64,000 bases of DNA from contig MEPB01000049.1 in the NCBI GenBank assembly GCA_001769385.1, positions 124,001 through 188,000 on the forward strand, given 5' to 3'. Shown in pieces: positions 1-8,161 of this stretch (its first letter is position 1; each line of letters opens with the position of its first letter). Both the position numbers and the translations under genes were made by a program. The notes under the pieces are model-generated. The model made no database searches. It saw only the letters and a program-made list of their open reading frames with translations, and had not been told where the DNA came from. The DNA is from Bacteroidetes bacterium RIFCSPLOWO2_12_FULL_35_15 (GTDB lineage Bacteria; Bacteroidota; Bacteroidia; 2-12-FULL-35-15).

Positions 1-1
1 T

Positions 2-961
2 AATTTAGAAACAGGTTTTTGGCTGGAAAGTGACCGGATGCTGAGTTTGGCATTTTCTGAAAAAAGTTTGGAAGTTCAACGAAATGTGGTAATTGAAGAA
101 TTCAAGCAACGATACTTAAATCAACCTTATGGAGATGTATGGTTGCTATTGCGACCTATGGCTTTTAAGGTTCATCCATACCAATGGGACACCATTGGCA
201 AAGAGATCTCACACATCGAAAATGCAAAAATGGATGATGTTAAAAATTTCTTTAAGAAGTTTTATTGTCCGAATAATGCAATTATGGTTGTTGCCGGAAA
301 TGTGGAAGCAGAGGAAGTAAAAAAACTTTCAGAAAAGTGGTTTGCACCTATTCCGAAAGGACCCGACAATAAAAGAAATTTACCTCAGGAACCGGCACAA
401 ACAGAAGCCAGAATTTTATCCGTTGATCGAGATGTACCCGTGGATGCTATCTACAAGGCATATCACATGTGCTCCAGGTATGATAAAGAATATTATTCAG
501 TGGATCTGATCTCCGACATTCTTTCCCGTGGTAATTCATCCCGATTATATAATGCCTTGATAAAAGAGAAAAAAATATTCAGTGACCTGAATGCATACGT
601 GATGGGAGAATTTGATAAGGGATTGTTTGTTATTTCAGGAAAATTAAGCAAAGGTGTGAGCATGGAGGAGGCCGACAAAGCGATTGATATAGAGTTACAA
701 AAGATAAAAACGGATTTTGTAACTGTTGATGAATTAACCAAAGTGAAAAATAAAATTGAAGCTTCACATGTTTTTGGAGAAGTGGAAGTATTAAATAAGG
801 CAACAAATCTGGCAGTAGCAGAATTATTAGGAGATGCAGAGATCGTAAATCAGGAAGTGGAAAAATATCTTGCAGTAACTGCAGAACAAATAAAAGAACA
901 AGCAAACAGTATTTTTAGAAAAGAAAATTGTTCAACCTTGTATTATAATACAAAAAAATAA
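2..961 (+). CDS. M16 family zinc peptidase (insulinase-like), 5' end missing
   Basis: The reading frame is open from the window edge (codons NLETGFWLESDRM before the first internal ATG at 38), so the N-terminus lies upstream. The visible part matches the M16 fold: the EVQRNVVIEEFKQR segment supplies the Glu that is the third zinc ligand in this family, then comes the YPNNAIMVVAGNV-like strand (here CPNNAIMVVAGNV) and the second M16 domain from about residue 125 of the visible part. The HxxEH motif would be upstream and cannot be checked. The next gene is a second M16 protein without HxxEH; in Bacteroidetes such neighbours usually form a catalytic/non-catalytic pair in the envelope. Confident on family, not on substrate. 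Confidence 0.9.
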   Translation, partial: NLETGFWLESDRMLSLAFSEKSLEVQRNVVIEEFKQRYLNQPYGDVWLLLRPMAFKVHPYQWDTIGKEISHIENAKMDDVKNFFKKFYCPNNAIMVVAGNVEAEEVKKLSEKWFAPIPKGPDNKRNLPQEPAQTEARILSVDRDVPVDAIYKAYHMCSRYDKEYYSVDLISDILSRGNSSRLYNALIKEKKIFSDLNAYVMGEFDKGLFVISGKLSKGVSMEEADKAIDIELQKIKTDFVTVDELTKVKNKIEASHVFGEVEVLNKATNLAVAELLGDAEIVNQEVEKYLAVTAEQIKEQANSIFRKENCSTLYYNTKK

Positions 962-1061
962 GTTCCGGAAAAGATCCGGGTATGGCAATGATGAGATTGC
1001 AGCATGACTTAAAGTCCCCCAATAAATAAATCGTTGGTTTATAAAGCTAAAAAATAAAATT

Positions 1062-2348
1062 ATGCAAATCCTTGATAGAAAAAATTCACCCGCATTTAAA
1101 ACGGTAGAAAAAATTGAAATGATTCGTGCAAGTGAAAAACCGTTGAATAATAAAATACCTGTTTATTCTATAAACGCAGGCACTCAGGAACTAATAAAAA
1201 TTGAATTTTTGTTTTCTGCGGGTATGTATCAACAGAAAATGCCTTTGCAAGCTGCAACTGTAAATGCTATGCTGGAAGAAGGAACATCAAAAATGACTGC
1301 TGCTCAAATTGCTGATGCGGTGGATTATTATGGTGCTTTTTTAGAAGTAGGTGTTTCTCAGGATAGCGCATCTGTAGTGCTCTATACACTTAACAAACAT
1401 TTAAAAGCAACATTACCTGTGGTGGAAGATGTTATTAAAAATGCTGTTTTTCCTCAAAACGAATTAGAAACACATCTTAGGAATAAGAAACAAAAATTCC
1501 ATGTTAATAATCAAAAAGTTGCCAATGTAGCCCGTAAACGTTTTGCAGAACTGATTTTTGGAGAAAAGCATCCCTATGGAATAAATGTTAAAGAAGAAAA
1601 TTTTGATGCAATTAATCGTTCCAATCTGACTGATTTTTATAAAACATTTTATCGTGCCAATAGCTGCAAAATTATTTTAGCGGGAAAAGTGAATGAGGAT
1701 GTACATACATTATTAAATGAACATTTTGGAGGAAACGACTGGTTGGCAGAAAATGATCTGAAGCAGCCGGATTTCAATATTTCATCTGCAAAAGAACGAG
1801 AACAATTAATTTATAAAGAAGATGCACTTCAATCAGCTATACGTATCGGTAAGGTAATGTTTAATAAAACGCATCCTTATTTTCAAGCATTACAAATATT
1901 AAATACTGTTTTCGGAGGTTATTTTGGTTCTCGTTTAATGTAAAATATCCGTGAAGACAAAGGTTATACGTATGGTATAGGATCAGGGATCGCTTCGTTG
2001 CAAAATTCAGGTTACTTTTTTATTTCAACAGAGGTTGGTTCAGAGGTATGTAAAAATGCCCTTGATGAAATATATTTTGAAATGAACCGTTTACAGAAGG
2101 AGCTAATTACGGAAGATGAATTAAAATTGGTAAAAAATTATTTATTAGGAACCTTCCTGCGTAGTGTTGATGGTCCATTTGCAATGGCCGACCGTTTTAA
2201 AGGTATTATGGAGTATAATTTAGGATATGATTATTTCGACAGATACATTGCAACTATTCGAAACGTTTCTGCATCTGAATTACAAAGTTTAGCTATCAAG
2301 TATTTTGATAAAGATAGTATGATCGAATTGGTGGTTGGAAAAAAATAG
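1062..2348 (+). pseudogene. M16 peptidase-like non-catalytic partner, interrupted by an in-frame TAA
   Basis: One frame runs from ATG 1062 to TAG 2348 (428 codons) broken only by TAA at 1941-1943. Upstream part: M16 N-terminal domain in which the HxxEH position reads NAMLEEGTS, so zinc ligands are absent. Downstream part resumes with NIREDKGYTYGIGSG, which holds the conserved Arg/Tyr pair of M16 proteins. Related proteins read LMxNIREDKGYTYG across the gap, so the TAA stands in place of one residue, most simply Lys (AAA to TAA). No frameshift is present and both halves look otherwise well preserved, so the change is recent, or it is a sequencing error or a recoded stop. A truncated product would lack the Arg/Tyr half and most of the second domain. 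Confidence 0.85.
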
Positions 2349-2402
2349 TGTCGAAAATTATTAATTAGAAATCATCCCCTTAAAATTTGTTTATTGTTGT
2401 TG

Positions 2403-4439
2403 ATGTTTAAAAGAATTATTTTATTTATTGTTTTTTTTGCATTGCAACATGCTTTTGCAAATGCCAGCGTATTATCTCCCCAAATGCGTTGTGTTAATGT
2501 TTTGCAAAATGGAGATGTTGTATTAACCTGGTCAACTCCAGCTGATCCGGGTAATGAGTTTAACCGGTACTTAATTTATACTGCACCTGCTTTATCCGGC
2601 CCATATTCTTTACTACCTCCCGTTAGCGTTTATTTACAAACCAGCTATACCCATTTTGGTGCCAATGCAAGCGGAGCTCCTGTTTATTATTATATACAAA
2701 CACAATTTACTTCAGGTTCTTTAATTGTTGCTCCATCATTGGATACTGTTTGCTCCATGCATTTAAATGTAATTAACCCGGGAAATGGTACAGCATTGTT
2801 ATCCTGGAACCCTATAAAAACACCTGATATTTCATCTTCCACAGGGGTCTATATAATTTATCAAAATTATCCATCAACTGTTTGGACCGCCATTGCAACA
2901 ACCACTAACTTAAATTATATCGATTCTATTTTAATTTGTAATGCAACAATAAAATATCGAATTGAAATTACGGATACAACAGGATGTACATCTGTTTCAT
3001 CTGCCACCGGAGGTATATTTCAAAATAGTATTGTTCCGGCTGTTCCTGTCATTGATACCTTAAGTGTTGATGATACTAATTATGCACTAATGAATTGGAG
3101 TGCAAATTCATCAAGGGATGTTACGGCTTATGTGATTTATAAATTCAATGGCTCTGCCTGGATCCCAATAGATACTGTTTATGGAATAAATAATACAGAT
3201 TATAATTATTTACTATCCAATGCATATTTAGGTTCTGAGGAATTTCGTTTGGCTGCTTATGATTCTTGTGGAAATATCAGTCCAATGGGAGCTGTATTTA
3301 ATACCATGTTTTTGAGTTCAGCAGCAAGTATTTGCGATAGAAGTGTTACTCTTAACTGGACAAGTTCAAATCCTATTGGAACCGGTTTAGCAGGTTATCG
3401 AATTTACCAATCAACCATCGGCATTACAGGGCCATATGCATTAATGGGTTCAGTTTCTCCCGGAGTATTAACCTATACGGTTTCCCCTTTAAACCCTAAT
3501 ACCACTTATTATTATAAAATTCAGGCTTTTGATAGTTCAGGAACAAAAACAGCCTCTTCGAACAGGATCCTCTTTTATTCTGCAACGCCAATCCCTCCGC
3601 AGTTTTCCTATCTTCGCAAAGCAAGTGTTGTTGCGCCAAATAAAATAGATGTTACCTGCCACATTGATGTGGCCGCTTCTGTGTTGGGGTATAAACTATA
3701 CAGATCGACTGATACTGTTTCCGCAAATTATATTTATTTAGGAACAATTCCTTCAAGTATTACAACACCAATTGTTTTCCGCGATAATAAAGTATTGACC
3801 GATAAGAATAGTTATTATTATAAGATGGTTGTTGTGGATAGTTGTGGTTTTGATGGGTTTGAAACAAATATCGGTCATACGATATTATTAAATGCAATCA
3901 GCAATCCGGATATGACAAATACACTGAACTGGAATGACTATTCAACCTGGTTGGGAAGTGTTTCATCCTACAATATTTATAGGGGAATTGATGGTGCTAT
4001 TGACCCCACACCAATTGATAATGTGGCATTCGGAATCAATACGTATAAGGATGATGTTTCCATGTTTTTACAGGGAGAAGGTGTATTTAATTATTATGTT
4101 GAAGCATTGGAAGGTCCCGGTAATATTTACAATTTCAGTGAAAACAGTTTGTCAAATATTGCGGATGCTTTCCAGGATCCTGAAGTATATATTCCCAATT
4201 CATTTAAACCATCAGGAATAAATAATATGTTTATACCGGTTGCTACCTATGTTAATTTTACCGAATATGAATTTATGGTTTTTAACCGCTGGGGATTAAA
4301 AGTATTTTCTACTACCAATATTGATGAGGGCTGGAATGGCAATAAATGTGAAGGAGGCGTTTATATTTATATTGTCCGTTATAAGTCCTCAAAAGGAGAA
4401 TATATAGAGCGTAAAGGTTCTGTGACTCTTTTAAGGTAG
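2403..4439 (+). CDS. Fibronectin type III-like secreted protein with T9SS type B sorting domain
   Basis: Signal peptide MFKRIILFIVFFALQHAFA, then a chain of fibronectin type III-like beta-sandwich repeats over residues 25-590 (recurring LxW...YxIY and YYYKI/YYYYI strands). The C-terminal ~85 residues (YIPNSFKPSGINNMF..., EFMVFNRWGLKVF, GWNGNKCEGGVYIYIVRY, KGSVTLLR) are a classic gliding-type (type B) T9SS C-terminal domain, so the protein should cross the outer membrane and be displayed or released. TTG codons at 2394-2402 precede ATG 2403; the ATG gives the best signal peptide and is chosen. It follows the M16 genes by about 50 bp and may share their transcript. Ligand unknown. Confidence 0.85.
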   Translation: MFKRIILFIVFFALQHAFANASVLSPQMRCVNVLQNGDVVLTWSTPADPGNEFNRYLIYTAPALSGPYSLLPPVSVYLQTSYTHFGANASGAPVYYYIQTQFTSGSLIVAPSLDTVCSMHLNVINPGNGTALLSWNPIKTPDISSSTGVYIIYQNYPSTVWTAIATTTNLNYIDSILICNATIKYRIEITDTTGCTSVSSATGGIFQNSIVPAVPVIDTLSVDDTNYALMNWSANSSRDVTAYVIYKFNGSAWIPIDTVYGINNTDYNYLLSNAYLGSEEFRLAAYDSCGNISPMGAVFNTMFLSSAASICDRSVTLNWTSSNPIGTGLAGYRIYQSTIGITGPYALMGSVSPGVLTYTVSPLNPNTTYYYKIQAFDSSGTKTASSNRILFYSATPIPPQFSYLRKASVVAPNKIDVTCHIDVAASVLGYKLYRSTDTVSANYIYLGTIPSSITTPIVFRDNKVLTDKNSYYYKMVVVDSCGFDGFETNIGHTILLNAISNPDMTNTLNWNDYSTWLGSVSSYNIYRGIDGAIDPTPIDNVAFGINTYKDDVSMFLQGEGVFNYYVEALEGPGNIYNFSENSLSNIADAFQDPEVYIPNSFKPSGINNMFIPVATYVNFTEYEFMVFNRWGLKVFSTTNIDEGWNGNKCEGGVYIYIVRYKSSKGEYIERKGSVTLLR

Positions 4440-4453
4440 ATTTACATCTGCAA

Positions 4454-4699
4454 TTATCCCTTTGGGGCCCTTTTCCTTCCAAACAAATATTTCCTGTTAC
4501 TTTTCAATTGTTTTTTATAGGCTTTGTTTCCCCTTTTAATGATTTTATTATCCGCTTCTTTCATTTTCTCAACAGGTTTCTTTTTCATGTGAAGATAAGG
4601 ATTAGAAGCTCCTTTGTCCCTACGACAGGATGATGTTATTGCTCCTATAAGGAGAAAGAAAAATAAAACTGCAATTGTTTTTTTGAAATGACTTTTCAT
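4454..4699 (-). CDS. Small basic lipoprotein, paralogue of the next gene
   Basis: An 81-residue protein: hydrophobic signal with lipobox-like ITSSC at about residues 21-25, then a Lys/Arg-rich mature part. It shares with the protein at 4777-5067 the pattern Y-L-x-M-K-x-K-P, then NKxxxKRGNKAYKKQLKxNxKxL. Function is unknown and I know of no characterised family. It is convergent with the upstream T9SS cargo (14 bp between stops). The strongly basic mature region after lipidation suggests contact with an anionic partner such as nucleic acid, LPS or peptidoglycan, but this is inference. Confidence 0.7.
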   Translation of the reverse strand: MKSHFKKTIAVLFFFLLIGAITSSCRRDKGASNPYLHMKKKPVEKMKEADNKIIKRGNKAYKKQLKSNRKYLFGRKRAPKG

Positions 4700-4776
4700 T
4701 ACTACAAAATTAATGATTTACATAGCGATTGCTTAGCTATTTTTATTTTTTGTTACGTGTTTTTAAACATTGTTTA

Positions 4777-5067
4777 TTAATTTTTATTCCTTTTTCTTTT
4801 TTTAGAAGGATGAAAATGATATCGTTTTTTCATTTTCAATGCTTCTTTGTTATTTTCCTTTAGGTCTTTTTTATTTATTTCTAATTGCTTTTTATAGGCT
4901 TTGTTTCCTTTTTCAAGCACTTCTTTGTTTTCAACACGAAGTTGATTGCTAGGTTTTACTTTCATTTTCAGGTAACGATCAGAAGCTATGCGATTACTAC
5001 ATCCGGTCAGGCTTATCAAAAAATAGAGGGATAAAAAAAGAATTAAACTTATTTTCAAATAATTCAT
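4777..5067 (-). CDS. Small basic lipoprotein, paralogue of the preceding gene
   Basis: A 96-residue protein with signal MNYLKISLILFLSLYFLISLTGC (lipobox LTGC) and a very basic mature part ending in HFHPSKKRKRNKN. It aligns with the 81-residue neighbour over YLKMKVKP and EKGNKAYKKQLEINKKDL, so the two arose by local duplication. They are tandem on the minus strand 77 bp apart and this one is first, so they may be cotranscribed. No function is recognised. Real-gene status rests on the conserved paralogy and the good lipoprotein signals. Confidence 0.7.
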   Translation of the reverse strand: MNYLKISLILFLSLYFLISLTGCSNRIASDRYLKMKVKPSNQLRVENKEVLEKGNKAYKKQLEINKKDLKENNKEALKMKKRYHFHPSKKRKRNKN

Positions 5068-5225
5068 TTCTAATAAATACCGGTTGTATGAGCTGTTTGT
5101 ATCTCTATAACGTAAGGCGATTAAAAAGATACAAGAGTTTTTTCTATATCAGAAAATTAATACTTTAGAAAAAACTTTAGCTTTGTCAATTGTTTAATGA
5201 TTCAATATTGTGAATACAAATTAAG

Positions 5226-6311
5226 ATGGCAGACGCACTAAAAGATATGTTTAATAAAAAATTCTATGTGCTGTTAGCATTTGAATTACATGCAGTCGAA
5301 AAGAGTTTTCAGGCCGATAAATTTATTAAAGATGTTATCAAAAATATTGAACACTTATCGCTGAATGAGCGATTACGTAATACTTCCATTGTTTTAAAAA
5401 ACTATTTGCCTGCAGAATACAAAAGATCAATTTCTGTTTTAGTTAAAGTAATTCCAAAGTTTAAAGAAAGTTATACTTCTCTTGTTTTTCCCGATTTTGT
5501 AAGTCAATACGGGCATGATGATTTTGATCTTTCGATGGAAGCATTGCATAATTTTACACAATTTGGTTCATCCGAATTTGCAATCCGTGAATTTTTAAAA
5601 CGCGATTTTGAGAAAACAATTAAGGTGATGAACAAATGGGCAGAAGACAAAAATCACCATGTAAGACGGTTGTCCTCCGAAGGTTCGCGTCCTCGTTTGC
5701 CTTGGTCGTTCAAACTGGATGAAGTCATAAAAAATCCTAAAATAACACAATCAATTTTAGAAAAATTAAAAACAGACCCTGAATTGTATGTGAGGAAATC
5801 GGTTGCGAATCATTTGAATGATATTTCGAAAGACAATACTGATTTTATGCTCGGTTTAATTAATACCTGGGACAAAAAAAATGAACATACAGCCTGGATA
5901 ATCAAACATGCAAGCAGAACGCTTATAAAAAAAGGAAATGCTCAATCGCTTGCTGTATTTAATTTTGAGAAAAATGTAAAATTAAGTGTTGCGGATTTTA
6001 AACTTAATAAATCAAAACTAAAGCTGGGAGAATCACTTCAGTTTGAGTTTGATATTGTTTCAGAAAAATCAAAATCACAAAAGTTAGTGATTGACTTTAA
6101 AATTTATTACCGGAAAAAGAACGGAGAACTATCTCCTAAAGTATTTAAATTAAAAGAACTTGAATTGAAACCAAAACAAACTATCCATATTTCCAAAGCA
6201 CATCGTTTTCAAGATTTTACAACTCGCAAACATTATTCGGGAAAACATAACATTGAGATCATGATCAATGGAAAAGTCTATTCAAAGAAAGAATTTATGT
6301 TAACCGTTTAA
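5226..6311 (+). CDS. AlkC-like DNA alkylation repair glycosylase with C-terminal Ig-like domain
   Basis: Residues 1-235 form a HEAT-like all-alpha domain of the AlkC/AlkD superfamily; the segment NHHVRRLSSEGSRPRLPW is the AlkC signature (RRLxSEGxRPRLPW). Residues ~245-361 form a beta-rich extension (LKLGESLQFEFDIVSEKS, VIDFKIYYRKKNGEL), matching the Ig-like domain described for some AlkC proteins. The family removes N3-methylated bases such as 3-methyladenine and 3-methylcytosine; acts in the cytoplasm on DNA. It stands alone, followed 35 bp later by a membrane protein. Start ATG 5226 is well placed after a long intergenic gap. Confidence 0.85.
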   Translation: MADALKDMFNKKFYVLLAFELHAVEKSFQADKFIKDVIKNIEHLSLNERLRNTSIVLKNYLPAEYKRSISVLVKVIPKFKESYTSLVFPDFVSQYGHDDFDLSMEALHNFTQFGSSEFAIREFLKRDFEKTIKVMNKWAEDKNHHVRRLSSEGSRPRLPWSFKLDEVIKNPKITQSILEKLKTDPELYVRKSVANHLNDISKDNTDFMLGLINTWDKKNEHTAWIIKHASRTLIKKGNAQSLAVFNFEKNVKLSVADFKLNKSKLKLGESLQFEFDIVSEKSKSQKLVIDFKIYYRKKNGELSPKVFKLKELELKPKQTIHISKAHRFQDFTTRKHYSGKHNIEIMINGKVYSKKEFMLTV

Positions 6312-6346
6312 TAATTATTTATTTTTACCGCTCAAAATAAAATCCC

Positions 6347-7354
6347 TTGAAGTCTAAATTATACCAGATCGTTCAATATATCATTCTATTAGTTATAGGA
6401 ATATTTCTGTCATGGCTGTTTTTCAGAGGTTTCAATTTTAATGAATTGATCGAAAAAACTCAGTCGGGAAATTTTTCATGGTTCTATGTGGTAATGCTGG
6501 TTTCTATTCTTGTTTATGTTTTTCGTGTTTTGCGCTGGCAGATGCTGATCAAAGCTATTGGATACGAAACTAAATTTCATAATACATTTGCTGCCTTATC
6601 TATTAGTTATTTTGTAAGTTTTATTGTACCGCGTTTAGGAGAAGTTACAAGATGTTTGTCGGTAAAAAAACAACATGACATTCCTTTTATGAAATTATTC
6701 GGGACCGTAATAATTGAACGTGTTGTGGATATTGTGAGTTTAATGATCGTGTTGATTCTAACTTTGATCCTGCAGTTCAATCAGATAATGGAATTTATTA
6801 AAGAAAACGTTTTTCAGCCATTTTATGAAGGTATTATTTTAAAAATAATTGCAGGAAACGAAACTGTTCTAATTATTGTTTTATCTGTAATTGTAATTGG
6901 CACATTTGTGTTCTATCATTTTCGAAAATACATTCGGGAACGATCACCAAAATTACTTGTTCAGTTTATCGAAGGTTTAAAAGAAGGATTGGTGAGCATT
7001 GCAAAGCTGAAGCAAAAAAAACTTTTTATTTTTTACACATTTTTAATTTGGGCATGTTATTATTTAATGACGTATTTCTGGTTCTTCGTTTTTAAAGAAA
7101 CTTCTGTTTTAACCTGGGGAGCTTGTCTCACCATTTTAAGTATTGGAACGATAGGTCGTTCAGTGCCAATACAAGGTGGAGGCATGGGTGCCTATCACTT
7201 TTTAGTTACCAATGTGGTTATACTTTATGGGGTGGGAGCGGGTTTCGGAAAAACGCTTGCAACCCTAATTCATGCAGGTCAAACCTTTTTTACGTTTGCA
7301 ATGGGATTGATCGGATTAATCATTTTTTTTATTGCATATTGGCGAAAACGATAA
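6347..7354 (+). CDS. Lysylphosphatidylglycerol synthase TM region / flippase-like membrane protein (UPF0104-type)
   Basis: About 335 residues with seven or eight predicted membrane segments and the family-typical stretches YFVSFIVPRLGEVTRC, GTVIIERVVDIVSLM and GRSVPIQGGGMGAYHFL. This is the flippase-like half of LPG synthases found alone in many Bacteroidetes (inner membrane; lipid or polyprenol-linked substrate, not determinable here). The start must be TTG 6347, since no ATG occurs in frame before residue ~50 and the first membrane helix needs this start. It ends 39 bp inside the convergent HEAT-repeat gene. Confidence 0.8.
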   Translation: MKSKLYQIVQYIILLVIGIFLSWLFFRGFNFNELIEKTQSGNFSWFYVVMLVSILVYVFRVLRWQMLIKAIGYETKFHNTFAALSISYFVSFIVPRLGEVTRCLSVKKQHDIPFMKLFGTVIIERVVDIVSLMIVLILTLILQFNQIMEFIKENVFQPFYEGIILKIIAGNETVLIIVLSVIVIGTFVFYHFRKYIRERSPKLLVQFIEGLKEGLVSIAKLKQKKLFIFYTFLIWACYYLMTYFWFFVFKETSVLTWGACLTILSIGTIGRSVPIQGGGMGAYHFLVTNVVILYGVGAGFGKTLATLIHAGQTFFTFAMGLIGLIIFFIAYWRKR

Positions 7355-7879
7355 ATCATTTCGGAAGTCAATATTTAATTCTTTCAATATGTGCTTTGCA
7401 CGTGCATAAAAAGCAGCACTTGTTTTTGATAACTGATCTTCAATAGCAGCTTTTAATTCATTTTTCAATTCCGGATGTTGCATGGCAATGTTTGCAATAG
7501 CCTGCATGGCATGAACTTTTACCACAACTGTTTCTTCCGATGAAAGCATCAGATCAAAACAAAGATTTACTAATTTTCCCTGTAATTTTTTCGGAACACG
7601 TTGTGAAGCCAATACCAGCATCATATTTCGTTTAATACCGTCAATTTTAAATTGGTTAATTGTATCAATAAATTTCGAAAGACAGGGTTTCAATAGTTCG
7701 GGATATCTGTCATTTACTGCTGCCAGGATCCATGAAGCGCGCTGTGGTAAAGGCGCTTCAGCAGTATAAATAATATCAATTATTTTTTTGAATTCTTCAG
7801 CATTATTACCTATTGCATTCGCAATTGTATCTGTATTTGAACGGGAGTGTTCTTTAAGTAATTCTGCCTGATAATTCAT
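7316..7879 (-). CDS. HEAT-repeat-like hypothetical protein
   Basis: An all-helical 187-residue soluble protein, no signal peptide. Helical pairs such as RASWILAAVNDRYPELLKPCLSKFI and VVKVHAMQAIANIAMQHPELKNELKAAIEDQL fit HEAT/ARM-like repeats over residues ~40-170. No catalytic motif is seen, so it is probably a binding scaffold. Its 3' end overlaps the convergent membrane-protein gene by 39 bp, which constrains the C-terminal tail. Function unknown. Confidence 0.7.
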   Translation of the reverse strand: MNYQAELLKEHSRSNTDTIANAIGNNAEEFKKIIDIIYTAEAPLPQRASWILAAVNDRYPELLKPCLSKFIDTINQFKIDGIKRNMMLVLASQRVPKKLQGKLVNLCFDLMLSSEETVVVKVHAMQAIANIAMQHPELKNELKAAIEDQLSKTSAAFYARAKHILKELNIDFRNDLSFSPICNKKND

Positions 7880-8161
7880 TGAACAAAATTATTAAATTCC
7901 TGTTTCCTCTATCTTTTTCTTCTTTACTTTTATTTTTCAATGGAAAAGATTAATTTTTTACGGATGATTTCAAAAATCGATGCTCTATAGCAGGGATTCT
8001 AAAATCATATTAAATTTTTAATGTTTAAGAACCTTCTATCTTTGAAAACAGTAAAGAAATTTGTTTACTAAAATATTATTCTTAATTTGCTATGTTTTTG
8101 TTTTTAGGAAACCGAAACCAGAACTACTCAACATATTCTTACCATCAAATATTATCTTTAT
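7880..8161. other. Divergent intergenic region before the large T9SS cargo
   Basis: 282 bp, AT-rich, without an ORF. A TATCTTTG box at 8037-8044 fits the Bacteroidetes -7 consensus (TAnnTTTG), but no good TTG lies 17-23 bases upstream, so a promoter here is only possible. The region separates the HEAT-repeat gene (minus) from the cargo gene (plus). Confidence 0.4.

Noticed and set aside
8037-8044. TATCTTTG as a promoter for the giant cargo gene
   Set aside because: The -7 box is good but no TTG lies 17-23 bases upstream, and the ATG is 118 bases away; kept only as a possibility in the intergenic entry.
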